NCBI GenBank assembly: GCA_965225735.1
Contig: CBDDBN010000030.1
Coordinates: forward strand, 248,001 to 312,000
Direction: 5' to 3'
Source of the DNA: Denitrobaculum sp965225735
GTDB lineage: Bacteria; Pseudomonadota; Alphaproteobacteria; Kiloniellales; Kiloniellaceae
DNA length: 64,000 nt
The notes under the pieces were generated by a model. It saw only the letters and a program-made list of their open reading frames with translations, was not told where the DNA came from and searched no databases. Each line of letters starts with the position of its first letter. The stretch's first letter is position 1. Made by a program: the position numbers and the translations under genes. Below, piece after piece: positions 7,339 through 16,221 of this stretch.

Positions 7339-9739
7339 ACTCCGGGTCGTAGAGGCAAGGATCGCATACCACGGCATCCACCGGCTCTCCGATAACTTCG
7401 ACGGCCAGGCCAACACCGATGCTGGCGCAACCCGGATCGACAAAGCCCATGGCAATGTTCTTCCCGACCCGATAGCCCCAGCCCGCCGAGGTTACCGTTC
7501 CCACCACCGCGCCATCGTGAAGGATCGAATCGCCCGGCTGTGCGGGCGCGTGGTCGCTATCCAGCGTTATGGTGACAAAGCACCGCCGCGCCCCCTCGGC
7601 CTGCATCTTCAAGAGCGCCTCTTTGCCGATGAAATCCTTATCCCACCGGACGAAACGCTCGAGCCCGGATTCGAGCGGATTGAACTCGGTGATGAGATCG
7701 GCTTTCCAGTGACGAAAACCTTTCTCCAGACGCATGGATTCCGTGGCGTAGAGACCGAAAGGCCTCAGGCCGAAGTCCCGCCCGGCCTCCCGGAGGCGCG
7801 CAAAGGCCAGCTGCAACTGTGCATTGGGAATATGCAGCTCCCAGGCCAGCTCGCCGGAAAACGACACCGACAGGGCAATCGCCTCCGCATTGCCAATGAA
7901 CACCTCCCGGACTGACAACCAGGGGAAAGCTTCCTTCGACCAGTCGCAACGCGGCGCGGCCCTGGCGAGCAGATCCCGCGCACGTGGCCCCGCCACCACC
8001 AGGATCGTATAGTCATTGGTCAAGCTTTCGATCTGGATGGAGCCATCTTCCGGCAGGCGCTCCGACAACCAGTCCATATCATGGAATTCTGCCGCGGCGG
8101 CTGAGCCAAACCAAATCTCACCGTTCGGCAGGTTGGCAATTGTCCCCTCACCTTTCACATTGCCTTGCTCGTTCAGCAGGTAAGTGAGCGCCACACGACC
8201 TGACTTCCGCGGCACCTGCGAACAGAGGAGACCGTCCAGCCAGTCGTGGACACCTTCGCCAGTGACCTCGAAGCGATTGAAGCCGGAAACCTCCATGATG
8301 CCGACCGCGTCCTGCACGGCTTTCACCTCTTCGCCCACCAGATCGAAGGCATTGTTGAAACGAAAGGAGTGCTGCTCTTTGAAATCCGCACTCGGCTTGA
8401 AATACAGCGCCCGCTCCCAGCCGTTGACCACACCGAACTCCGCCCCCATTTCCGCCAGCGTCGAAGTCAAGGTCGTGGTCTTCATGGGACGGCCCGCCGG
8501 GCGATGTTCGTGCGGCATGTGAAAGCGGAACTCATTCTGATAGTCCTCGACCGCCTTCAGCGCCGTGTATTCCACATTGGCGTAGCGAGTGAAACGCCGC
8601 GGATCCAGCGCCCAGGTGTCATAACAGGCCTCTCCTTGAACCATCATCTGCGCCAGCAGCCAGCCATGTCCGCCACCCTCGCCGAGACCGGCCCGCAGCC
8701 CGGTGATACACCAGGCATTGCGCTTACCGGGAATCTTGCCGACCAGAGGCACGCCGTCCGGAGTGTAAGTGATCGGTCCGTTGATGATGGTATGGATGCC
8801 CGCCTCCTGCAGGCAGGGCACCCGTCTAAAGGTGCCCTCCATGGTATCGATGCAACGATCCAGATCGTCGGGACAAAGCGCATTGGTGAAGTTGGGATCG
8901 ATTCCGTCCAATCCCCAGGTCTTGCAGTCCTGCTCGTAAAAACCCACGAGCAGACCGTTCTTTTCCTGCCGGGAATAGAAGTCATCGGTTGGGCAACGCA
9001 ACAGCGGCACTCGAAAATCCAGCGCCTCGATCTCGGGGATCGGCTCCGTCAGCAGATACTGATGCTCCATGGAGGCGACCGGCAGCTCCACACCCATCAT
9101 GGCCGAGATCTCATTGCAGCGATAACCGCCTGCATTGACGATCATCTCGCAGTGAATGTCGCCTTTCTCGGTGTGCACGATCCAGTCACCGCCGGGTTTC
9201 TGCGTCAGATCCGTAACCGGCGTATGGCGATAGATCTCCGCCCCCGCCTTGCGTGCCCGCCGCGCCAGGGCCTGGCAAAGCTGCGCCGGATCGATGTCCC
9301 CGTCCAGCGGATCCCACAGCGCACCCAGCAGGTTATCGGTGGAGATCAGCGGATGACGGCGTTTGCACTCCTCGGGATCGAGCAGCTCGAAGCCCACTCC
9401 CATGCCCTTGGCCAGGGATTGGAAGTGCCGGTAACCGTCCAGGTGATCCTGCGTCGAGGCCAATCTGAGACCGCCGGTGCCGTGATGGTAATTGATTGGG
9501 TACTCGGGATCCTCAGCCAGCTCCTTGTAGAGTTTAATCGAATGGCTCTTCAGGCCGACCATCACCTGGATCGCACCGAAGTTCGTGACCTGCGCCGCCG
9601 AGTGCCAGGTGGTGCCGGAGGTCAGTTCGTCGCGCTCCACCAGCACGACGTCGCGCCAACCTTCCTGGGTTAGATGATAGAGCGCGCTGCAGCCGCCGAT
9701 GCCGCCGCCGATCACAACGACGCGCGTGTGGGTCTTCAT
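7319..9739 (-). CDS. FAD-dependent dimethylglycine/sarcosine dehydrogenase-like protein with GcvT domain
   Basis: 806-residue two-domain flavoprotein. The N-terminal DAO domain has the dinucleotide motif VVVIGGGIGG at residues 7-16 and SGTTWHSAAQ, where H46 matches the histidine that binds FAD covalently in dimethylglycine and sarcosine dehydrogenases. The C-terminal part from about residue 430 is a GcvT-like aminomethyltransferase domain that in relatives passes the oxidised methyl group to tetrahydrofolate. Start chosen at the ATG after AAGGACGG; an in-frame ATG 33 bases upstream is less likely. It is divergent from the MttB-family gene, so the two may be co-regulated. Likely role: oxidative N-demethylation in betaine or methylamine breakdown. 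Confidence 0.88.
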   Translation of the reverse strand: MKTHTRVVVIGGGIGGCSALYHLTQEGWRDVVLVERDELTSGTTWHSAAQVTNFGAIQVMVGLKSHSIKLYKELAEDPEYPINYHHGTGGLRLASTQDHLDGYRHFQSLAKGMGVGFELLDPEECKRRHPLISTDNLLGALWDPLDGDIDPAQLCQALARRARKAGAEIYRHTPVTDLTQKPGGDWIVHTEKGDIHCEMIVNAGGYRCNEISAMMGVELPVASMEHQYLLTEPIPEIEALDFRVPLLRCPTDDFYSRQEKNGLLVGFYEQDCKTWGLDGIDPNFTNALCPDDLDRCIDTMEGTFRRVPCLQEAGIHTIINGPITYTPDGVPLVGKIPGKRNAWCITGLRAGLGEGGGHGWLLAQMMVQGEACYDTWALDPRRFTRYANVEYTALKAVEDYQNEFRFHMPHEHRPAGRPMKTTTLTSTLAEMGAEFGVVNGWERALYFKPSADFKEQHSFRFNNAFDLVGEEVKAVQDAVGIMEVSGFNRFEVTGEGVHDWLDGLLCSQVPRKSGRVALTYLLNEQGNVKGEGTIANLPNGEIWFGSAAAAEFHDMDWLSERLPEDGSIQIESLTNDYTILVVAGPRARDLLARAAPRCDWSKEAFPWLSVREVFIGNAEAIALSVSFSGELAWELHIPNAQLQLAFARLREAGRDFGLRPFGLYATESMRLEKGFRHWKADLITEFNPLESGLERFVRWDKDFIGKEALLKMQAEGARRCFVTITLDSDHAPAQPGDSILHDGAVVGTVTSAGWGYRVGKNIAMGFVDPGCASIGVGLAVEVIGEPVDAVVCDPCLYDPEFTLVRS

Positions 9740-9935
9740 AAGCCGTCCTTTTCGCCCGCCGGGCAGATCCAAAATTCAGTCCGAGCATGCGCGAAAGGGC
9801 CGGCGGGTTTAACGGCGAATGAGCAAGTTAAGGTAAAAGACCGCTCACCATTCACTTTTCCTGAAGCCAGTCCTTCGGCTTATGCGACCGCACCCCACTT
9901 AAGGCAAACTGCCGGGAGAGGCAGCAGGAGGAATC

Positions 9936-11492
9936 ATGACGTCGGAGGAAACCAGGATCGGCCGGCGCGGCGGCGGGCGGGCGGCCCGCAAGGCGGCTCG
10001 TTTAGCGCCCGAGGTCGAGATCGACCCCTGTCCGCCCGGCCAGACCGGCGGCGCCTACCGTCCGCTCTCCGATGCCAAGCTCACCGCCATCTGCAACGAA
10101 GCTTTCCGGGTGCTGACGGAGATCGGCATGAGTGAGGTGCCGCAGGTCGTTCAGGACCAGGCTCTGTCGAAAGGCGCGACATTGAACGATCTCGGTCGTG
10201 TCTGCTTTTCGCGTTCCATGGTGGAGGACATCGTCGACGGCGCAGCCAAGGGCTTTGTCTACTATGGCCGGGACCCGAAGCACGATTTCGAGGTTGGCGG
10301 CGAGCGGGTCTACTTCGGCACCGGCGGCGCCGCGGTCCAGACGCTGGACCGGGATTCCGGGCTTTACCGACCCTCCACCCTAGCGGACCTCTACGACTTC
10401 ACCCGCCTGATCGATCGCTTGCCGAACGTGAGCTGGTTCACCCGCTGCTGCGTGGCGACCGACATCCCTGACAACTTCGACCTCGATATCAACACGGCCT
10501 ATGCCCTGCTCGCCGGCACGAGCAAACCGGTCGGAACCTCTTTCACCATGCCGGAGTACGTCGAACCGGTGATCCGAATGTTCGACATGGCGCTGGGCGA
10601 TGAAGGCAAGTATCGCGCGCGCCCCTTCTGCAAGGCCCACATCAGCCCGGTGATCTCACCCCTGCGCTACGGCGAGGACGCCGTCGGCGTTACCCTGGAG
10701 TGCATCCGCCTGGGCGTCCCCATCAACAACATCGTCGCGGCCATGTCAGGGGCAACCGCACCCGCAACCCCCGCCGGTTTTCTGGTCCAGTCGACCGCGG
10801 AAACCCTTGCCGCCCTGATCCTGGTCAACCTCTTCGCCCCCGGCTATCCTATGATCTTCTCGAACTGGCCGCTGGTGATCGACCTGCGCAGCGGGGCCTT
10901 TTGCGGCGGCGGCGGCGAAATCTCCATCATGAACGCGGCAGCTGCACAGATCGGCAATCACTTCGGCCTGCCGAGCGGCGTCGCCTCTTCCATGTCCGAC
11001 GCCAAAGCGGTCGATGCTCAGATGGGTATGGAGAAGGGTCTTTCAGCGCTGGCCGCCGGCCTGGGCGGCGCCAATATGATTTACGAGTCTTCCGGTATGA
11101 TGGCGAGCCTCTTGGGTGCCTCCTTCGAGGCCTTCGTGGCCGACGACGAGATGCTCAGCCACATCCACCGCGCGATCCGCGGCATCGAAGTCAACGAAGA
11201 AACCCTCGGCTTTGAGACCATCCACGAAGCTGTGACCGGCGAAGGCCACTTCCTCGGCACGGATCAAACCATGGCCGCCATGCAACGCGACTACTTCTAC
11301 CCCAGCCTCGCCGACCGCAACGAACCGCGCACCTGGGAAGAAGCCGGCGCAACCGACTTAAAGACTCGCGCTAAGGCCCGCGCCGACGAGATCCTGGCGA
11401 ACCACTATCCGGACTACATCGAACCGGCGATCGACAGGAAGATCAGAGAAAGCTTCAACATCCTGCTGCCGCAGGAACGGATGCGAGCGTGA
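9936..11492 (+). CDS. Trimethylamine methyltransferase (MttB) family protein, non-pyrrolysine type
   Basis: 518-residue member of the MttB superfamily (COG5598), recognised by its overall sequence, including GTGGAAVQTLDRDSG, KAHISPVISPLRYG and SGATAPATPAGFLVQ. No amber codon interrupts the frame, so it is the non-pyrrolysine branch, of which the Desulfitobacterium enzyme MtgB demethylates glycine betaine. A strong ribosome-binding site (AGGAGGAATC) precedes the ATG. No corrinoid protein gene is visible nearby, although cobalamin-dependent methyl transfer normally needs one. The GcvT-containing flavoprotein is divergent, 196 bases away. Likely substrate: a quaternary amine such as betaine. Eight bases past the stop is a T-rich run that may belong to a weak terminator. 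Confidence 0.88.
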   Translation: MTSEETRIGRRGGGRAARKAARLAPEVEIDPCPPGQTGGAYRPLSDAKLTAICNEAFRVLTEIGMSEVPQVVQDQALSKGATLNDLGRVCFSRSMVEDIVDGAAKGFVYYGRDPKHDFEVGGERVYFGTGGAAVQTLDRDSGLYRPSTLADLYDFTRLIDRLPNVSWFTRCCVATDIPDNFDLDINTAYALLAGTSKPVGTSFTMPEYVEPVIRMFDMALGDEGKYRARPFCKAHISPVISPLRYGEDAVGVTLECIRLGVPINNIVAAMSGATAPATPAGFLVQSTAETLAALILVNLFAPGYPMIFSNWPLVIDLRSGAFCGGGGEISIMNAAAAQIGNHFGLPSGVASSMSDAKAVDAQMGMEKGLSALAAGLGGANMIYESSGMMASLLGASFEAFVADDEMLSHIHRAIRGIEVNEETLGFETIHEAVTGEGHFLGTDQTMAAMQRDYFYPSLADRNEPRTWEEAGATDLKTRAKARADEILANHYPDYIEPAIDRKIRESFNILLPQERMRA

Positions 11493-11501
11493 AGGCTTTT
11501 T

Positions 11502-11693
11502 TTATTCAGAAATCCTGGAAGTCATTAGTAGTTTTCTTCGATTACGTCTGATCACGTCCTCTGCCGTGACCGACAGGAACTCGCTTTCTGGGGCGCGCAG
11601 GCCAGGCTCGAGTTCCTTCCAAAACCGAGCCATTTCTGAACCACCGCTCTTCGGGTCTACGCCCTTCATCGAACTCATGCCACTTTCACTCAT
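11502..11693 (-). CDS. Small hypothetical protein
   Basis: A 63-codon frame starting at ATG, converging on the MttB-family gene. The peptide is hydrophilic, with SGGSEMARFWKELEPGL and a basic tail (VIRRNRRKL). It has no signal peptide or membrane segment and matches no family I know. The ribosome-binding site is poor. The amino-acid composition looks protein-like rather than random, but coding status is uncertain. Confidence 0.4.
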   Translation of the reverse strand: MSESGMSSMKGVDPKSGGSEMARFWKELEPGLRAPESEFLSVTAEDVIRRNRRKLLMTSRISE

Positions 11694-11772
11694 ATGTTTG
11701 CTGCGCAAGCCTCAGATAATCTTTTGACAGGCCGAGTCTAATGGATGTGCGCGCCCAAACAAGCGAGGTGTG

Positions 11773-12777
11773 TTACACGGGCTTCGCCCTAGCCTCACCG
11801 CCCGCATCCCCTAACACCTCAAACAACAGCTGGCCACCATCCGCCAGGTCGGCCACCTTCGGCACCACCTCGTTGCGTAGATAGCCGCGAAGCGTCGCCG
11901 CCACACTGACGGGCAGACTGCCCAACTCCCCACGCCGGGCGACGAGGTAGATCTTGCGGCTCAGCCGGGTGAAGGGAGACTTGATTACCTCGGTCTCGGC
12001 GGCGAAGCGGGCGCTGTCGAGGATGTTCAGGGGTGTGCCCAGGCTCCAGCCGCCGACCATTCCAACCATGGCCAGGATCGAGCGTGAGGCTTCGAAGGAA
12101 AAGCGGCGCTCGGCCGAAAAGCGGTGCCGGCGCAGGTGCTGTTCGACCAGACGCCCCAAAGGCATCTTTTCATTGTGGTGCACGAATGGCAGCTGCCTAA
12201 GCTGCGGCAGCAGTGGTTCGTCCAGATCCAACACACCCCGGGCGGCCACAACCGAAAAGGTCTCCTCCAGCAAGGGGAAGACGTCGTAGCTCGAGGGATC
12301 GTCGGGCGGCAGGCCGGTGATGGCGATGTCCGCCTCACGCTGAACGAAGAGCGCGGTCATAGTGTCGGAACGGCCCGAAACGGCGCTGAAGACCGTCCTC
12401 GGATAAACCGCATGCAGGCCACCTATCAGGTGCGGCGTCACCGACGCGTCGAAGTCGTCGATGATCGCGAAGCGCAGCTGTGGCAGGGACGAAAGCTTGA
12501 GCTCCATCATCTGCGCCTGCGCCTCGGAGACCGCCATCAAGACCTTGCGCGCATGGCTAAGCAGCAGCGCGCCGGCGGGGGTCGGGCGGATCGGCCGTTC
12601 CGAGCGATCGAGCAATTGGGTCCGCGCGAAGGCTTCGAGATTGGCGATCTGCTGCGACACCGCCGCGGGACTGGCGCCCAAGCGTTCCGCGGCTTTCGCC
12701 ATGGTCCCGGCCTCGTCCACGGCAACCAGCACACGCAACGCCCGGATAGAAAGATCCAAGGGATGATCCTGGCTCAA
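11773..12777 (-). CDS. LysR-family transcriptional regulator
   Basis: 334 residues: N-terminal winged helix-turn-helix (TMAKAAERLGASPAAVSQQI) and a LysR substrate-binding domain. The start is a TTG with GAGG eight bases upstream. It is divergent from urtA across a 358-base control region, so the urea-uptake operon is one plausible target; the converging MttB/flavoprotein side is another. Its ligand cannot be read from the sequence. Confidence 0.9.
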   Translation of the reverse strand: MSQDHPLDLSIRALRVLVAVDEAGTMAKAAERLGASPAAVSQQIANLEAFARTQLLDRSERPIRPTPAGALLLSHARKVLMAVSEAQAQMMELKLSSLPQLRFAIIDDFDASVTPHLIGGLHAVYPRTVFSAVSGRSDTMTALFVQREADIAITGLPPDDPSSYDVFPLLEETFSVVAARGVLDLDEPLLPQLRQLPFVHHNEKMPLGRLVEQHLRRHRFSAERRFSFEASRSILAMVGMVGGWSLGTPLNILDSARFAAETEVIKSPFTRLSRKIYLVARRGELGSLPVSVAATLRGYLRNEVVPKVADLADGGQLLFEVLGDAGGEARAKPV

Positions 12778-12942
12778 AGTAACAACCTCGTTCCACCAAA
12801 CTCGCAGTCTTCAGGCTAACTTACGGCATCCATTCGTTACACTGAAGCTCTATGACGAGCGACTTCGCAGGCCGGTTCAGAGAACGGCTCTCTATAGCCG
12901 CGAGTCCGATTGCCTGAATTTCACACCAAATTATGCCATTTT

Positions 12943-12970
12943 TTTGTGCATCACAAAAGTAGTGCGCAAA
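12943..12970. promoter_or_regulatory. Inverted repeat, candidate activator site upstream of urtA
   Basis: TTTGTGCA and TGCGCAAA (seven of eight bases matching) flank twelve bases. The centre lies about 122 bases upstream of the sigma-54 -24 element, the usual distance for an enhancer-binding protein such as NtrC. The spacing does not match the classical NtrC site exactly. Confidence 0.35.
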
Positions 12971-13074
12971 AATTAGGCGAATCTAGCCACCCCAGCCCAT
13001 CTCAGGTAGATCACGGAACCCTGTTTTCCTTTTATTTACAGTTTTTTAACCGGAATTCTCGCGCTCCCACGAGT

Positions 13075-13092
13075 CTTGGCACGGGGCTTGAA
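13075..13092 (+). promoter_or_regulatory. Sigma-54 (RpoN) promoter of urtA
   Basis: CTTGGCACGGGGCTTGAA matches the sigma-54 consensus (TTGGCACG-N4-TTGCW) at all but the final GC, with the GG and downstream dinucleotide spaced ten bases. Transcription would begin near 13104, about 30 bases ahead of the urtA start. Nitrogen control of urea uptake fits this. Confidence 0.65.
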
Positions 13093-13135
13093 AGCGATGC
13101 TGCGATGCAAACAAAAAAACTTCGGGAGAAGCTTC

Positions 13136-14440
13136 ATGGCTAAACCAAACCTCTTTAAATCAGGCCTCGGCGCCGCGGCCCTGACTGCGGCTTTGCTGTC
13201 CGGTTCATCCATCGTCTCGGCGGAAGACACGATCAAAGTCGGTGTTCTGCACTCGCTGTCCGGCACCATGGCGATTTCGGAAACCACCCTGAAAGACGTC
13301 ATGCTGATGCTGGTCGAACAGCAGAATGAAAAAGGCGGCCTGCTCGGCAAAAAGCTAGAAGCCGTTGTGGTCGATCCGGCCTCCGACTGGCCGCTCTTCG
13401 CCGAAAAGGCCCGCGAACTGATCGAAAAGGAAAAGGTCGCCGCGGTCTTCGGCGCCTGGACTTCGGTCTCGCGTAAATCCGTGCTGCCGGTCTTCGAAGA
13501 GCTCAACAACATCCTCTTCTATCCGGTCCAGTATGAGGGTGAGGAAAGCTCCAAGAACGTCTTCTACACCGGCGCCGCTCCGAACCAGCAGGCGATCCCG
13601 GCTGTCGACTACCTGATGAGCGAAGACGGCGGCGAAGTCGAGCGCTGGGTTCTGGCCGGCACCGACTATGTCTATCCGCGCACCACGAACAAGATCCTGG
13701 AGGCTTACCTCAAGGCCAAAGGCGTGGCCGACGAAGACATCATGATCAACTACACGCCGTTCGGACACTCCGACTGGCAGACCATCGTCTCCGACATCAA
13801 GAAGTTCGGCTCCGCCGGTAAAAAGACCGCCGTGGTCTCCACCATCAATGGCGACGCCAACGTGCCTTTCTATAAAGAGCTGGGCAATCAGGGCATCGCC
13901 GCCGAGGACATTCCCGTGGTGGCCTTCTCCGTCGGTGAAGAAGAACTGGCCGGTCTCGACACCGCACCGCTGGTCGGTCACATGGCGGCCTGGAACTATT
14001 TCCAAAGCGTGGACACGCCGATCAACGCCGAGTTCGTCGAGGAATGGAAAGCCTTCATCGGTGACGACAAGCGGGTCACCAACGATCCCATGGAGGCGCA
14101 TTTCATCGGCTTCAACATGTGGGTCACCGCCGTCGAAAAAGCCGGCACCACCGATCCGGACGCGGTCGGCGAAGCCATCATCGGCGTGACCGTCCCTAAC
14201 CTTTCGGGCGGCTACTCGGCCATGATGCCGAACCACCACATCACCAAGCCGGTCCTGATCGGTGAGATCCAGGAAGACGGTCAGTTCGAAACGGTCTGGG
14301 AAACGCCGAGCACCGTGCCGGGCGACGCCTGGTCCGACTATCTCGCCGGTTCCGCGGATCTGATCTCCGACTGGCGCAAGCCCATGTCCTGCGGCAACTA
14401 CAACACCAAGCAGGGACAGTGCGGCGGCGGCGGAAGCTAA
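13136..14440 (+). CDS. urtA: Urea ABC transporter substrate-binding protein UrtA
   Basis: 434-residue periplasmic binding protein. The signal peptide is cleaved near SIVSA/EDTIKVG. The sequence IKVGVLHSLSGTMAISE and AVFGAWTSVSRKSVLPVFE is diagnostic for UrtA. The C-terminus is glycine- and cysteine-rich. The start chosen is the ATG six bases after GGGAGAA, not the in-frame upstream ATG, because the signal peptide begins there. It heads urtABCDE-ureDABCEFG. Urea is the likely ligand, as the urease genes follow. Confidence 0.95.
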   Translation: MAKPNLFKSGLGAAALTAALLSGSSIVSAEDTIKVGVLHSLSGTMAISETTLKDVMLMLVEQQNEKGGLLGKKLEAVVVDPASDWPLFAEKARELIEKEKVAAVFGAWTSVSRKSVLPVFEELNNILFYPVQYEGEESSKNVFYTGAAPNQQAIPAVDYLMSEDGGEVERWVLAGTDYVYPRTTNKILEAYLKAKGVADEDIMINYTPFGHSDWQTIVSDIKKFGSAGKKTAVVSTINGDANVPFYKELGNQGIAAEDIPVVAFSVGEEELAGLDTAPLVGHMAAWNYFQSVDTPINAEFVEEWKAFIGDDKRVTNDPMEAHFIGFNMWVTAVEKAGTTDPDAVGEAIIGVTVPNLSGGYSAMMPNHHITKPVLIGEIQEDGQFETVWETPSTVPGDAWSDYLAGSADLISDWRKPMSCGNYNTKQGQCGGGGS

Positions 14441-14448
14441 GCCGGACG

Positions 14449-14475
14449 CGCGGGCGAGGCCTACACTCGCCCGCG
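14449..14475 (+). terminator. Hairpin after urtA
   Basis: Perfect 10-bp stem CGCGGGCGAG/CTCGCCCGCG with a seven-base loop begins eight bases past the urtA stop. No T run follows directly, so it more likely stabilises the urtA message or terminates it partially, as is common after binding-protein genes. Confidence 0.5.
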
Positions 14476-14521
14476 TTAGAGTCCGATCGTTTTCGCCAAG
14501 GACGGTCCGACTCATGAGAGG

Positions 14522-14560
14522 CGGGAATCCTGCACGCCGTGACCACGTTCAGGATTCCCG
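14522..14560 (+). promoter_or_regulatory. Second hairpin before urtB
   Basis: Perfect 11-bp stem CGGGAATCCTG/CAGGATTCCCG around a 17-base loop, extendable with mismatches by GAG/CTC. An in-frame GTG (14539) lies in its loop, which argues for translation of urtB from the later ATG. Confidence 0.45.
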
Positions 14561-14595
14561 TCCTCCGCAATGCGAAAATCTCGGATCCTATTTCA

Positions 14596-16221
14596 ATGAT
14601 ACCCCTTAGATCGGCCCTGATAACTCTGCTGTCGCTCTTTATGCTGACGGCAGCGGCCGCCCAACTGCCTGCCGCTGCAGGTGACCTCGAGGGCGCCTTG
14701 CAGGGCCTGACGGAAAAGTCCTTCAAGGCGAAGCTGAAAGCGGTCGATGCCATAGCCGCAACCCAGGACGAACGCGCCGCAGAGATCCTGACCGCCCTTT
14801 CAAAGCGCAATCTCTTCGTGACCAAGGCCGGCGGTGAAATCGTCATGCCGGACCCGGCCGCTAAAGGCGAATACCTCTTCGCGTTCAATGGCGAAAGTGC
14901 TGGCGCCTTCAAAAAATCTGCCTTGAAGAAGGTCAAGATCAACAACCGTATGCGTTCAGCCATCCGCAAGGCGCTGGGAAGCCTCACCCTCGGCGCCGCG
15001 GATCCCGAGCGACGACTGGCGGCAGCCGAAACCATCTTCAACAGCCGCGATACCGGCGCCATCGAAGCCCTTGAAGCCGCCATTGCGGAAGAAAAAGATC
15101 CCGACGTCAAACTGGCCATGGAGCGCGCCCATGCCGCCGCCATCCTGGCGTCCGACGCGCAAGAAGCGCAGAAGCTCGCGGCCATCGACGTCATCAGCCC
15201 CATGGGCAGCCAGGAAGCGCTCGCCCTCCTGTCACAGGTCGCCAGCGCCAACGTAAATGCCGGCGCGGTCGCCGGGGCCGCCAATCAGGCCATCGCTGAA
15301 ATGAAGAGCACGCTCGCCCTCTGGGAAACCGGCCAGAACGTGCTTTACGGGCTCAGCCTGGGCTCAGTCCTGCTGCTGGCGGCCATCGGTCTCGCCATCA
15401 CCTTCGGCGTCATGGGGGTCATCAATATGGCCCATGGCGAGATGGTCATGATCGGCGCCTATGTCACCTTCGTTGTGCAGGACGTGATGCGCAGCAGCTT
15501 TCCGGGCCTGTTGGACTGGTCGCTGCTCTTCGCCCTGCCGCTCGCTTTCCTGACCGCCGCCCTGGTCGGCATCGCTATGGAACGCGGCATCATCCGCTTC
15601 CTCTACGGCCGGCCGCTGGAAACCCTGCTGGCCACCTGGGGCGTGTCGCTGATCCTGCAGCAGGCCGTACGCAGTCTCTTCGGCCCGAACAACCGCCAGG
15701 TGGCCAACCCCTCCTGGATGTCGGGATCCCTCGAACTGGGGCAACTGACGCTGACCTACAACCGGATCTGCATCATCGCCTTTACTCTGGTGGTCTTCGC
15801 CGCGCTCTTCGTCGCCATGCGTAAGACCAGCTTTGGCCTGCAGATGCGTGCCGTGGTGCAGAACCGCCGCATGGCCGCCGCCATGGGTATCCGCACCAAG
15901 TGGGTCGACGCCCTGACCTTCGGTTTGGGTTCCGGCATCGCAGGCATCGCCGGCGTGGCAATCAGCCAGATCGACAACGTCGGCCCCAACCTGGGCCAAG
16001 GCTATATCATCGACAGCTTCATGGTGGTGGTCTTCGGCGGCGTCGGAAACCTTTGGGGCACCCTGGTCGGCGCCATGACCCTCGGGGTCGCCAACAAGTT
16101 CCTGGAGCCCTATTCCGGCGCTGTGCTGGCCAAGATCCTGGTGCTCGTCTTCATCATCCTCTTCATTCAGAAACGACCCAAGGGGCTCTTCGCCCTCAAG
16201 GGCCGGGGAGCGGAAGCATGA
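14596..16221 (+). CDS. urtB: Urea ABC transporter permease UrtB
   Basis: 541-residue inner-membrane permease of the branched-chain (LivH) type. It carries the family-typical signal-like first helix (MIPLRSALITLLSLFML), an extracytoplasmic alpha-helical domain of about 210 residues, then the membrane domain (ITFGVMGVINMAHGEMVMIG; GVGNLWGTLVGAMTLG). The ATG was chosen because the hydrophobic leader starts there; a GTG 57 bases upstream is possible. It overlaps urtC by four bases. Confidence 0.94.
   Translation: MIPLRSALITLLSLFMLTAAAAQLPAAAGDLEGALQGLTEKSFKAKLKAVDAIAATQDERAAEILTALSKRNLFVTKAGGEIVMPDPAAKGEYLFAFNGESAGAFKKSALKKVKINNRMRSAIRKALGSLTLGAADPERRLAAAETIFNSRDTGAIEALEAAIAEEKDPDVKLAMERAHAAAILASDAQEAQKLAAIDVISPMGSQEALALLSQVASANVNAGAVAGAANQAIAEMKSTLALWETGQNVLYGLSLGSVLLLAAIGLAITFGVMGVINMAHGEMVMIGAYVTFVVQDVMRSSFPGLLDWSLLFALPLAFLTAALVGIAMERGIIRFLYGRPLETLLATWGVSLILQQAVRSLFGPNNRQVANPSWMSGSLELGQLTLTYNRICIIAFTLVVFAALFVAMRKTSFGLQMRAVVQNRRMAAAMGIRTKWVDALTFGLGSGIAGIAGVAISQIDNVGPNLGQGYIIDSFMVVVFGGVGNLWGTLVGAMTLGVANKFLEPYSGAVLAKILVLVFIILFIQKRPKGLFALKGRGAEA

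Larger units (their letters stand above)
12778..13135. other. Control region between lysR and urtA
   Basis: 358 bases without a gene. The urtA side carries an excellent sigma-54-type promoter and, about 120 bases further upstream, an AT-rich imperfect inverted repeat (both listed separately). The part next to lysR shows no clear feature. Confidence 0.6.

Noticed and set aside
6112..7455. 447-codon minus-strand frame opposite the LacI-type gene
   Set aside because: The plus strand encodes an unmistakable LacI protein; the antisense product has no domain.
8246..9673. 475-codon plus-strand frame opposite the GcvT flavoprotein
   Set aside because: No family motif; the minus-strand gene has complete FAD and GcvT domains.
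9936..11492. Pyrrolysine-containing trimethylamine methyltransferase
   Set aside because: No in-frame amber codon occurs; the protein belongs to the non-pyrrolysine branch.
13355..14515. 386-codon minus-strand frame opposite urtA
   Set aside because: Antisense of a recognised binding protein, skewed composition.
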